Assembly: GCA_017861415.1 (NCBI GenBank)
Contig: JAGFXS010000037.1
Span: 1 to 10,375 of the forward strand
Source: Bacillota bacterium
Lineage (GTDB): Bacteria; Bacillota; Clostridia; Oscillospirales; Oscillospiraceae
Direction: 5' to 3'
Length of the DNA stretch: 10,375 bases
Position numbers and translations under genes: made by a program. How positions within the stretch are numbered: position 1 is the first letter of the stretch; each line of letters starts with the position of its first letter. Under the pieces are notes generated by a model, which saw only the letters and a list, made by a program, of their open reading frames with translations, was not told where the DNA came from and made no database searches. Below, in pieces: positions 1 through 6,425 of this stretch.

Positions 1-651
1 GCCATCCGAGACCATGGACAGGTGATAGACTTCCAGCGTCAAAGCCAGGGAGATCTCACAGATTGGATTCACCGGCGCTTTAAGGCCCTGGGAAAGACCA
101 TTGGCACCGCAGAGGCCCAGTATCTCATTTTTCTCTGTGGGGATCTGATGCACGGGCTCATCTCCGAGATTGAGAAAATTGGTGCCTTTGCGCCTCACAG
201 CCGCATCACCCGGGAGGATATCGACGCTGTCGCTATACCTCTGTTGGATGCCGTGGTCTTCCAGATGACCGACGCCCTCATGAACCGGGATTTTTCCAGG
301 TCCGCCGAAGTGCTAGGGGACCTTCTCCGCATGCAGCAGCCTCCCATCATGATTCTATCGGTTCTGGGAAAGCACTTCCGTCAGCTCCTTACCGCTCGTC
401 TTGCCCTAGACCGCGGCCGTGATGCTGGCTATCTCATGGAGCTGTGGGGCATGCGCTCCTCCTATCCCGCCCAGAAGCTCCTCTCCGCCGCCCGGCATTT
501 CGGACTGGCATGGTGCCGTCGGGCAGTGATTCGCTGCGCTGAGACTGATCTGGCCATGAAATCCATATCCGGCACCGACAGCCAGGATCTGCTTATCTGC
601 CTACTGGCAGAACTTTCCGCCGGGGAGGTGCAACACCGTGCTGCGTATTAA
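1..651 (+). CDS. holA: DNA polymerase III subunit delta, C-terminal part (5' end outside window)
   Basis: This is the clamp-loader delta subunit, which opens the sliding clamp during loading onto primed DNA. The reading frame is open back to position 1 with no stop, so the GTG at 22 is an internal codon and the gene starts upstream. The 216 residues seen match the last two thirds of a family of about 330-340. They include the end of the AAA+-like region (GDLMHGLISEIEKI, then an ITREDID segment) and the helical collar domain with the typical PPIMILSVLGKHFRQLL stretch and a SSYPAQKLLSAARHF helix. The family call rests on this helical pattern. No odd residues or breaks were seen. The stop TAA lies inside the next gene (14 nt overlap), so holA and rnmV are probably cotranscribed and translationally coupled. 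Confidence 0.88.
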   Translation, partial: AIRDHGQVIDFQRQSQGDLTDWIHRRFKALGKTIGTAEAQYLIFLCGDLMHGLISEIEKIGAFAPHSRITREDIDAVAIPLLDAVVFQMTDALMNRDFSRSAEVLGDLLRMQQPPIMILSVLGKHFRQLLTARLALDRGRDAGYLMELWGMRSSYPAQKLLSAARHFGLAWCRRAVIRCAETDLAMKSISGTDSQDLLICLLAELSAGEVQHRAAY

Positions 652-1249
652 GGAAGCCATCGTGGTAGAGGGACGTTATGACAAAAACACCCTCGCTCAA
701 CTGGTGGATACGGTAATTTTAGAGACCCGAGGTTTTGCTATTTTCCGGGATAAGGAGCAGCTAGAGCTTCTCCGTCGCATCGCCAAAGCACGGGGACTAC
801 TGATCCTTACGGACAGCGACAGCGCGGGCTTTCTCATCCGGAATCATCTGAAAGGAGCCATCCCCATGGAACAGGTGAAGCACGCCTATATCCCTGACAT
901 TTTTGGCAAGGAACACCGAAAGCGGCAGCCCGGCTCCGAAGGTAAAATCGGGGTGGAGGGCATGTCCCCCCAGGTTCTGGAAGCGGCCCTTCGCCGAGGC
1001 GGCGCTACCTTTTTGGATCAGGATCAGAATGCTCTAAAACAAACCCAGTCTCCCATCACCAAAACGGATCTCTATCTGCTGGGCCTTTCTGGCGGTGAAG
1101 GCAGCGCCCAGGCCCGCCGCGGCCTTTTAGCCGCCCTGAAACTGCCGGAGCATCTCAGCCCCAACGCTCTGCTGCCTGTTTTGAACGCACTGTACACTCG
1201 AGAGGACTTTTTTGCCCTGGCCCATGGCCTAGAGACTCTGCGCCCATAA
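638..1249 (+). CDS. rnmV: Ribonuclease M5 (Toprim-domain 5S rRNA maturase)
   Basis: RNase M5 makes the final cuts that mature 5S rRNA in Firmicutes, acting on precursor bound by ribosomal protein L18. The 203-residue product starts with a Toprim domain. Glu11 lies in the IVVEGRYD motif, and Asp59 and Asp61 lie in LTDSDSAG, the expected metal-binding acidic residues. The family block GKIGVEGM follows near residues 103-110, then a C-terminal helical domain of about 85 residues (DUF4093-like). Length is close to the family's 180-200. The GTG start at 638 is set by GGGGAGG at 622-628, 9 nt upstream and inside holA. In Bacillus the gene usually sits by ksgA, so the holA neighbour here is a different arrangement. 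A related Toprim protein with another RNA substrate is possible but less likely. Confidence 0.85.
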   Translation: MLRIKEAIVVEGRYDKNTLAQLVDTVILETRGFAIFRDKEQLELLRRIAKARGLLILTDSDSAGFLIRNHLKGAIPMEQVKHAYIPDIFGKEHRKRQPGSEGKIGVEGMSPQVLEAALRRGGATFLDQDQNALKQTQSPITKTDLYLLGLSGGEGSAQARRGLLAALKLPEHLSPNALLPVLNALYTREDFFALAHGLETLRP

Positions 1250-1257
1250 TCCCTTTC

Positions 1258-1273
1258 ATGGAATAATTTCCAT
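1258..1273. repeat. Short inverted repeat ATGGAA-TAAT-TTCCAT
   Basis: Two perfect 6-nt arms flank a 4-nt loop, just after the rnmV stop and about 30 nt before the tspO -10 box. No T-run follows, so it is not a standard terminator. It could be a small operator or chance. Confidence 0.3.
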
Positions 1274-1302
1274 CCCGGCGGCATGGTTCTTGTTTCTTAT
1301 CA

Positions 1303-1308
1303 TATAAT
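1303..1308 (+). promoter_or_regulatory. Candidate -10 box of the tspO promoter
   Basis: There is a perfect TATAAT 24 nt before the tspO start codon. No good -35 hexamer is visible at 16-18 nt upstream and no TGn extension is present, so the call rests on the -10 box and its placement between rnmV and tspO. Confidence 0.4.
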
Positions 1309-1331
1309 AAGGACAACTGGAGGGGATTGGA

Positions 1332-1799
1332 ATGAAATCATCCATCTGGAACACACCCTTTTTATGGATTGCCTTTGTGCTGGGCGTGGGTTGGCTCAGC
1401 GGCTTCCTGAGTGGCGACATCAGCGGCGTGTATGCCCTTCTGGAAAAGCCGCCTCTGTCCCCGCCGGGGCAAATATTCCCCGTAGTCTGGACCATCCTCT
1501 ATCTCCTGATGGGCATTGCCGCCTGGTTGGTTTCGCGTTCTGAGGGCCCGTGCAGAGGGCCTGCGCTGTTCTGGTTCTTTGTCCAATTGGCCTTAAACTT
1601 TAGCTGGAGTATTGTGTTCTTCCGCTTCGGCCTCCACTGGGCCGCCCTTGCCATCCTCGTACTTCTGGACATTCTGGTTATTCACACCATACGGCTCTTC
1701 CGCAAGCAAAACCCCACCGCTGCATGGCTCATGGTTCCGTATCTCCTCTGGATCCTCTTCGCCACCTATTTAAATGCTGCCCTTGCCCTTCTTAATTAG
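1332..1799 (+). CDS. tspO: TspO/MBR family protein (tryptophan-rich sensory protein)
   Basis: This is an integral membrane protein of the TspO/translocator-protein family, which binds porphyrins and is linked to stress and tetrapyrrole handling; its role in anaerobic Firmicutes is not settled. The 155-residue product has five predicted membrane segments at roughly 11-28, 50-67, 79-99, 104-123 and 131-153. It carries the family signatures: KPPLSPPGQIFPVVWTILY (39-57) with MG at 60-61, ALNFSWSIVFF (87-97), and PYLLWILFATYLNAAL near the C-terminus. Length is normal (about 150-160). The ATG at 1332 is preceded by GGAGGGG at 1319-1325, 6 nt away. The gene appears to be a single transcription unit, between a -10 box at 1303 and the terminator at 1812. 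No heme or tetrapyrrole gene is adjacent. Confidence 0.92.
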   Translation: MKSSIWNTPFLWIAFVLGVGWLSGFLSGDISGVYALLEKPPLSPPGQIFPVVWTILYLLMGIAAWLVSRSEGPCRGPALFWFFVQLALNFSWSIVFFRFGLHWAALAILVLLDILVIHTIRLFRKQNPTAAWLMVPYLLWILFATYLNAALALLN

Positions 1800-1811
1800 C
1801 AAGTATTAAAG

Positions 1812-1846
1812 AAGCCCGCGCTGCCTAGGCAGCGCGGGCTTTGTTT
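1812..1846. terminator. Strong hairpin terminator between convergent genes
   Basis: A perfect 30-nt palindrome has arms AAGCCCGCGCTGCC at 1812-1825 and GGCAGCGCGGGCTT at 1828-1841, with TA at the centre. On the plus strand TTTGTTT follows. On the minus strand the stem is followed by CTTTAAT. It can end transcription from tspO (plus) and from the operon ending at 1865 (minus). Confidence 0.88.
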
Positions 1847-1864
1847 CATCGTATAAGGAGCTCT

Positions 1865-2224
1865 TCAAGATTCTCTCGGAAGGCTTTCCAAAAACAGCTC
1901 CACCACTGCCCCCTGGACGTAGTCCATGTCCTCAAAGGAGGCTCGGCTAGTTACTAGAAAGGTCACCGCATTCTCCTCCACGGGCAGACTGCGGATGCCA
2001 TATTCCTCACGGAGCCGCCGGGCAGCCTCTCCGCTCTCCAGCCACGGAAAGCGGATCCGCACCCAGCCTATCTTATGGGTTTGATCTAGGCCGTGCTCTA
2101 CATACAGTCCGTCCGGCCGGAGTTCCTCCATCCGAGCATTGAGGTGCTCCGTACGCCGGACAATCCCTTTCCAGTCCATAAAAGGCAACCGCTCCTCTGC
2201 GGGGCCTAATTCCACAATGCGCAT
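1865..2224 (-). CDS. Hypothetical protein, 119 residues
   Basis: I do not recognise this protein. It is a soluble-looking, charged product without signal peptide, membrane segment or cysteine motif. The C-terminal half (EAARRLREEYGIRSLPVEE, then AVTFLVTS and a helix) loosely recalls the small C-terminal domain of fold-type I PLP enzymes, but no PLP-binding lysine core is present, so I do not call a function. The ATG at 2224 is well supported by AAGGAGG (2237-2231 on the minus strand), 6 nt upstream. That ribosome binding site overlaps the TAA stop of the upstream gene (2238-2236), so the two are almost certainly one operon with coupled translation. The partner is exported and this one appears cytoplasmic. 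The gene ends 18 nt from the two-way terminator at 1812-1846. Confidence 0.75.
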   Translation of the reverse strand: MRIVELGPAEERLPFMDWKGIVRRTEHLNARMEELRPDGLYVEHGLDQTHKIGWVRIRFPWLESGEAARRLREEYGIRSLPVEENAVTFLVTSRASFEDMDYVQGAVVELFLESLPRES

Positions 2225-2235
2225 CCTGGTCCTCC

Positions 2236-3375
2236 TTATGAATAGCTGGTCTCGCGTACTGGGCGCAAATCAAATTGCTCCGTCTGCATCCCCCGCAACA
2301 AGGTCCCCAGGTGTCCCGTTCCATATTCCGCTCTTAGGAGCAGTTTTACCCGTCCCCGCTGGTTCTTGATCTGATTCAGCAGGGCGGTTGTTTCCTGTCC
2401 TTCCTCTCTTACGTTTGGCACCCAAATCAGATAACCCGCGTTCCGTAATCCCGTCTCTATCTCCGATATCTGTCCCGAGGCCAAAATAAAAACCGTTTCT
2501 TGTCTGAGAATATGAGAAAGCAGGCGATTGCCTTCTGCTATGCTCTCTAACTGCTCCTGTAGCGTTTCGCCCTGTGGGATCAGCCCCACTCGGTGGCCGC
2601 TGCCTGTGAGCTGACGCAGGGCCTTGTCATACCCAGCCAGATCCTCCGGCGCAAAGAAAAACAATCCTTTCACCCCGCGGCCATTCAGGGTACTGATGAT
2701 CCCGCCAAGCTTCAGTCCGCTCGTCACACGAATGGTCGTTTGGACGATTTTATCTTGGGTTGGTCCGGCTTCATTTGGCTCCGGTGTCGGGATTACCGTT
2801 CCGGGTTTTCCCCCTGCTGTCCCTTCGCCACTGTTTGCGCTGTTAAACTGGGCCAGGCGGGTGGCAAAGAGAGGCTCCACCGAATCTAAAAACAAATTGT
2901 CCGAGAGTTCCTGATTCCCGTCCTTGATGCGAAGTAGGGGGCCGCTGGTGGTGTAGAGCATGGTAGCCTGTAGTCCAAAAAATCTGCAGGAATTGGTGGC
3001 AGGGACATAAGGCCGCCCGTTCCGAATCACTGCCTGATAATCATAGGCCCGTGTGCCTCCATTGGCGTAAGCTTTTCCTGCTGCAATATCAAACTCCAGC
3101 GTTTGCCCACCGGAAAACAACAATACGGCCTCACTGCTCCAACTGTAGGAGATGCCAAGGCTCACGCCAGAAACCCGCCGATCAAACAGCGCGCAAGGAA
3201 TGTAGGCACTGCTCCCAATCCAGATAGGCGCCGCGTCTCCCGTGAGCTCCGGAGCACTATCGTTCACGGCGATGAAAAATAGCTCCTTTACGGGAGCCGC
3301 CTGAATCGGTCCAACGGGGATTGCGCTCAAAGCAAACAGCACGGCGCACAGCACAGATAGCACGCGGTTTCTCAT
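2236..3375 (-). CDS. Secreted protein with stalk-like N-domain and degenerate polysaccharide-deacetylase (NodB) fold
   Basis: This is a predicted exported protein of 379 residues. The signal peptide MRNRVLSVLCAVLFALSAIP ends near an AxA-like PIQAAP site at about residue 28. Residues ~33-165 resemble a copper-amine-oxidase-N-type stalk domain (IGSSAYIP, YVPATNSCRFFG, LLRIKDG). A Gly/Pro/Thr-rich linker covers ~175-210. Residues ~212-379 follow the order of a NodB deacetylase domain: strand, VKGLFFFAPED, GHRVGLIP, AGYLIWVP, and VKLLLRAEYG. The catalytic TFDDG becomes RVTSG, the HSxxH metal motif becomes IPQGETLQ, and LLHD becomes LLLRAE, so deacetylase activity is unlikely. I infer a binding or structural role at the wall. 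The ATG at 3375 is preferred over an in-frame ATG at 3423: only 3375 has purine-rich SD sequence upstream (GGAAAGGATGGGG), and 3423 lies about 5 nt from the predicted transcription start. Confidence 0.8.
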   Translation of the reverse strand: MRNRVLSVLCAVLFALSAIPVGPIQAAPVKELFFIAVNDSAPELTGDAAPIWIGSSAYIPCALFDRRVSGVSLGISYSWSSEAVLLFSGGQTLEFDIAAGKAYANGGTRAYDYQAVIRNGRPYVPATNSCRFFGLQATMLYTTSGPLLRIKDGNQELSDNLFLDSVEPLFATRLAQFNSANSGEGTAGGKPGTVIPTPEPNEAGPTQDKIVQTTIRVTSGLKLGGIISTLNGRGVKGLFFFAPEDLAGYDKALRQLTGSGHRVGLIPQGETLQEQLESIAEGNRLLSHILRQETVFILASGQISEIETGLRNAGYLIWVPNVREEGQETTALLNQIKNQRGRVKLLLRAEYGTGHLGTLLRGMQTEQFDLRPVRETSYS

Positions 3376-3434
3376 CTTACTCGCCCCATCCTTTCCTACA
3401 AACCTTTCACTCAGCCCCAGCATTTATTAATATT

Positions 3435-3463
3435 ATTGTAGCACAAGGCGCGCTTTCTGTAAA
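3435..3463 (-). promoter_or_regulatory. Sigma-A-type promoter of the 3375-1865 operon
   Basis: Reading the minus strand: TTTACA (3463-3458), a 17-nt spacer, then TACAAT (3440-3435), with TGC just before the -10 (extended -10). Each hexamer matches the consensus at 5 of 6 positions. Predicted transcription start is near 3428, about 53 nt before the ATG at 3375. Confidence 0.8.
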
Positions 3464-3541
3464 TAACGCCCTCCAGACTGTTTGCTTTTGGAAACAATCG
3501 TGCCTGTACAAAAAGTGAATGTTTCTTTTTTGGAAAATTTG

Positions 3542-3550
3542 TGCTATAAT
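3542..3550 (+). promoter_or_regulatory. Extended -10 promoter for the Ig-like repeat protein
   Basis: TGC-TATAAT is a perfect -10 box with a TGn extension. The best -35 position at 17 nt (TTTCTT, 3522-3527) is weak, which is common for extended -10 promoters. The predicted start near 3557 leaves a leader of about 120 nt before the GTG at 3678. Confidence 0.65.
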
Positions 3551-3677
3551 GTCCGCGAGTCAACAGCAATATCAAGTTTGCGTGGTTCATTCCCCCCAGA
3601 CCGGAACGTTATCCGGGATGCTATTCTGGACCATGCAGCTTTTCAGCACAGCTTCCAATACACAGGAGGTGCTTTTT

Positions 3678-5120
3678 GTGAGCAACCAACGACCCCCTTC
3701 CCATTCCGGCTCCCGGGAAGACAGCCGACGGCGAGAGTATGACTATGGGTATGATGAGCCCCGCTCCCGCAGCAGGGATCCCCGCAGCCAAACATCTTCT
3801 CGCTCTGGAGAGGGGCGCAACCAAACAGCTTCCCGCCCCTCAGGCAGAACCGCTTCGGACAGGCCCTCCTCCAGTCGGCCAGCTTCAGGCAGATCTTCTT
3901 CAGGTAGACCTGCTACAGACAGGCCCTCTTCCGGTCGGCCTGCTTCTGGCAGACCTGCTGCGGGAAGACCTGCTTCCGGCAGACCTACTTCGGGCAGACC
4001 CACTTCCGGACGACCCACTTCCGGACGACCCGCTCGCAGGCCTGTGAAGCGGCGGCGCAGATCCCTACTGCCCCTGTTCTTTTTTCTGGCCCTTCTTGCT
4101 GTGATGGCCCTCATTCTTCGTTCCTGTTTCTTTTCCGATGCTCAGACCGGCCCCGGTAACTATCAGCTAAGCTTTTCCTCCAGCCCCCTGATCATCGGAG
4201 AAGCCGGTGAGGCTACTCTTGAGGGGCTTCCCGAGGATTTTGAGGGTGATATCCTTTGGAGCAGCAGCGCCACCAATGTAGTCACCACATCGGGAAAAGG
4301 GGTTACCTGCTCCCTCACAGCCAAATCCGCGGGTACCGCCAGCATCGTCGCCATTGTGGGGGGGGAAACCTACTCTAATACCATTCAAATCATTGAACCA
4401 GGCCAGGTGATCAGCGGGCTGACCTTAAACCAAACCACCGCCACCATTCTCTCTGGCAATACTCTTCAGCTCACTGCCGCCGTCACCAAAGCGGATCAAT
4501 CTGAAAGCGACAGCATGACGGTGACCTGGGCCAGCAGCAATGTCAGCGTTGCCCGCGTCACCAATGATGGCCTGGTCACCGCCCGGGATGTGGGCACCGC
4601 CTACATCACCGCCACTGCAGGCAACCAAACCGCTTCCTGTGCCATAACCGTCCAGAAAAATCCGGACGGTCAGCAGGTCACCTCCCAGGAGGGCTACGAG
4701 ACCGAGCCGGAACCCGAAGCCTCTAGCCAGAATCCCTCCGATAACAGCAATCAGGAGGCTTCCACCTCTCCGCCCAACACCACCGCAAGCAACAACACTG
4801 GAACCAACAGCGTAACGGTGACCAGCCTTGCCATCAATCAAACCTTCGGCTTTCTCAGCCAAGGGGAAAATCTGACTCTGGGTGCTACAGTATCTCCCTC
4901 GGGCACCGCCATCACCTGGGGCAGCAGTAATCCAGCCGTGGCGACGGTGTCTAACAAAGGCGTAGTCACTGCCAAAAATGTCGGGACTGCCTTGATTACT
5001 GCCACCGCCGGAAAGCTGAGCGCTTCCTACGAGCTGACCGTCACCACCCAGGATGATTCCTCAGATACTTCAGGTACACAGGGCCCCTCGGGGGATGAGC
5101 AAATTTATCCTGAGGAGTAA
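3678..5120 (+). CDS. Single-pass membrane protein with Arg-Pro-Ser-Gly repeats and Ig-like (Big_2) domains
   Basis: This 480-residue protein is of unknown exact function. Residues 1-128 are hydrophilic, Arg/Ser/Pro-rich and disordered, with 12 five-residue units of RPxSG type at 57-116. KRRRR (124-128) precedes one membrane segment at ~130-150 (LLPLFFFLALLAVMALIL), so by the positive-inside rule the repeats are cytoplasmic and the rest is outside. Outside are an Ig-like domain at ~162-240 and two bacterial Big_2 domains at ~244-325 and ~379-455. Both Big_2 domains show the WxSSNxxVAxV, GxVTAxxVGTAxITATAG pattern. A Ser/Asn/Thr-rich linker lies between them. No LPXTG or catalytic motif is seen, so a surface adhesin or structural role is only inferred. 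The start is GTG 3678, because AGGAGGT (3664-3670) sits 7 nt upstream; upstream in-frame ATGs lack such a site. Confidence 0.82.
   Translation: MSNQRPPSHSGSREDSRRREYDYGYDEPRSRSRDPRSQTSSRSGEGRNQTASRPSGRTASDRPSSSRPASGRSSSGRPATDRPSSGRPASGRPAAGRPASGRPTSGRPTSGRPTSGRPARRPVKRRRRSLLPLFFFLALLAVMALILRSCFFSDAQTGPGNYQLSFSSSPLIIGEAGEATLEGLPEDFEGDILWSSSATNVVTTSGKGVTCSLTAKSAGTASIVAIVGGETYSNTIQIIEPGQVISGLTLNQTTATILSGNTLQLTAAVTKADQSESDSMTVTWASSNVSVARVTNDGLVTARDVGTAYITATAGNQTASCAITVQKNPDGQQVTSQEGYETEPEPEASSQNPSDNSNQEASTSPPNTTASNNTGTNSVTVTSLAINQTFGFLSQGENLTLGATVSPSGTAITWGSSNPAVATVSNKGVVTAKNVGTALITATAGKLSASYELTVTTQDDSSDTSGTQGPSGDEQIYPEE
3846..4025 (+). repeat. Twelve in-frame 15-nt tandem repeats coding RPxSG units
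   Basis: The 180 nt read as 12 five-codon units, from RTASD through RPSSS, RPASG and similar to three RPTSG. The last units are closest in DNA sequence: ACTTCCGGACGACCC occurs twice in a row near 4009-4038. Earlier units differ at silent and coding sites, as expected for old slippage with recent copies at the 3' end. Confidence 0.85.
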
Positions 5121-5153
5121 CCCTTTCTTGCCTGTGGACTTATCAAACCACGC

Positions 5154-5198
5154 AGAGCCCCCTGCATACCGTCTTTCACGGTATGCAGGGGGCTCTTT
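5154..5198 (+). terminator. Hairpin terminator with 19-bp perfect stem
   Basis: Arms AGAGCCCCCTGCATACCGT (5154-5172) and its exact complement (5178-5196) enclose the loop CTTTC. The plus-side tail is short (TTT), so release may be weaker than the stem suggests. It lies between convergent genes ending at 5120 (plus) and 5207 (minus) and may also slow minus-strand transcription, though no T-run exists on that side. Confidence 0.75.
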
Positions 5199-5206
5199 AC
5201 CATCGA

Positions 5207-6292
5207 TCAAGCTCCGTCTTCGCTATGTTCCTTTAGGGTACAAAAGGCCGTGGCAGGCAAGCTATCCCGATTGGTCCCCGGATCGACTGTCAAGTCACCT
5301 CGCGCCATCTCCCTGAGAAGCGACTGACTATCCTCCTGGCTAAAATGCTCCAACCGCCAATGGCCTTCATTGCCCAAAAGAACGATGCCGCTCTCTGCTG
5401 CCCCCAGGGTCTCGGTCTGTCCCGCCTGGGCGCTACTCCAAATACCGTCAGTCATAGTCAGCAGGGCATCCCAGACGGCACGGGGATAGTTCTTCTCTAC
5501 AGAAGCCAAAACCACAGGGGATATCATGCTCCAGTTCCCATCGGTGACCATCACCTTGCCGCCCGAGGTCTCCGCAACGGACACCAGGCTCTTGGTTACT
5601 TCCGTTCCATCATCGTCACAGCCGAGGATCAGCTCAACTCCCTGGGAATACCAGTCCGCCATCTTCTTTTTGGTCAATTCCTCCGATGCCTCTTTGCCGA
5701 CATACCAATAGCGGATTGAAACCTCACCCTGCTTCAGTCCAAGACGGGCTGCGGCAGTATCGGCTCCCTGGACAAACCCATAGCCGTAGCGCATAGAACG
5801 GCTGGTTTCCATCCCGGCACAATAGCCGAGACTCCGATAGCCCTCCCATACGGCGGCATACCCCGCTAGAAAGCCAGCCTGCTCTTCCCGAAATAGGATG
5901 CAATGGGTATTTACCGCCGTCTCGTATACCTGTGTCTCTTTTTCTTTGGGCTCCCCATCCAGAAGAAGAAACATCACCTGGGGGTACAGCTTCTGTGCTT
6001 CATAGATTACAGGGGCAAAGGCTTCTCCCACACAGAGAATACCCTCGGCGCCCCCTGAAACAGCCGCATCTATGGCAGAAATACGCGCCTGTTCCGTATT
6101 TTCCGTCGCAACCACCACCGTAGCCGCCATCCCCTGGGCCTCCGCAGCCGACTGAAGCACCAGACTAAGCCCCTGCTGCTCCTGCCGCGGATCCGTCACC
6201 AAAACAAAGGCGGCGGGGCCGGGATCTTGGCGGCAGGCAGCTAACCCCCAGAGCAGTAGTGCCACTAATACTAGCAAAAGCCTTCGCTTCAT
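5207..6292 (-). CDS. BMP-family (PnrA/Med-like) substrate-binding lipoprotein
   Basis: This is a predicted periplasmic-binding-type lipoprotein of 361 residues. The N-terminus MKRRLLLVLVALLLWGLAAC has a lipobox with Cys20 as the likely lipidated residue. The body fits the basic membrane protein (BMP) family: an alternating type 1 binding fold, GAEGILCVGEAF, the hallmark EEQAGFLAGYAA, a YGYGFVQGADTAA helix, GVELILGCDDDGTEV, and VMVTDGNW. Characterised relatives such as Treponema PnrA bind purine nucleosides. The ligand here is inferred only from the family and from deoC lying just upstream on the same strand. No permease or ATPase gene is in the window. The ATG at 6292 is chosen because it opens the signal peptide and has AAGGGAG 10 nt upstream; a TTG at 6328 is a poorer choice. 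It is 133 nt from deoC, possibly with its own -10. Confidence 0.82.
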   Translation of the reverse strand: MKRRLLLVLVALLLWGLAACRQDPGPAAFVLVTDPRQEQQGLSLVLQSAAEAQGMAATVVVATENTEQARISAIDAAVSGGAEGILCVGEAFAPVIYEAQKLYPQVMFLLLDGEPKEKETQVYETAVNTHCILFREEQAGFLAGYAAVWEGYRSLGYCAGMETSRSMRYGYGFVQGADTAAARLGLKQGEVSIRYWYVGKEASEELTKKKMADWYSQGVELILGCDDDGTEVTKSLVSVAETSGGKVMVTDGNWSMISPVVLASVEKNYPRAVWDALLTMTDGIWSSAQAGQTETLGAAESGIVLLGNEGHWRLEHFSQEDSQSLLREMARGDLTVDPGTNRDSLPATAFCTLKEHSEDGA

Positions 6293-6357
6293 GGTCTCGT
6301 CGCTCCCTTCAGACAGTATCTTCAGCAAGGCTATGGTCTGCCTTCCTGTTGTCCGCC

Positions 6358-6363
6358 ATTATA
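6358..6363 (-). promoter_or_regulatory. Candidate -10 box before the BMP lipoprotein gene
   Basis: TATAAT on the minus strand lies 65 nt before the ATG at 6292. No convincing -35 and no TGn extension is visible. Because there is no clear terminator after deoC, the gene may also be read from the upstream operon. Confidence 0.35.
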
Positions 6364-6425
6364 CTTCCCGTAAAAGAAATAATTGGCAGAATTCTGTCTG
6401 AGCGTCGCGCATGTCACAATTTGGG

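Larger units (their letters stand above)
3376..3677. other. Divergent intergenic region, about 300 nt
   Basis: This holds the two divergent promoters (minus at 3463-3435, plus at 3542-3550) about 80 nt apart, a ~50 nt minus-strand leader, and a ~120 nt plus-strand leader (about 3557-3677). An open frame runs through the plus leader, but it has no good start or ribosome binding site. I recognise no riboswitch or T-box in the leader, and no strong hairpin. Confidence 0.6.

Noticed and set aside
3519-3677. Extended N-terminus for the Ig-like repeat protein
   Set aside because: The upstream ATGs overlap or precede the predicted -10 box or lack a ribosome site, while GTG 3678 has AGGAGGT at ideal spacing.
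3846-4025. Repeat array considered as CRISPR or a non-coding minisatellite
   Set aside because: Units are 15 nt, contiguous without spacers and strictly in frame within a real gene, so this is a protein repeat.
3743-4114. Minus-strand open frame with Leu-Pro-Glu-Val/Ala-Gly repeats
   Set aside because: It is the mirror of the RPxSG coding repeat on the plus strand; no ribosome site or promoter supports it, and the plus frame has start signal, membrane segment and Ig-like domains.
4425-4862. Glycine-rich 145-residue minus-strand open frame
   Set aside because: Antisense to the Big_2 domains; low-complexity composition comes from Thr/Ala/Ser codons read backwards, with no start signals.
6387-6396. 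CAGAATTCTG palindrome between deoC and the BMP lipoprotein gene
   Set aside because: Only a 10-nt palindrome, not aligned with the -10 candidate and not extended by flanking bases; likely chance.
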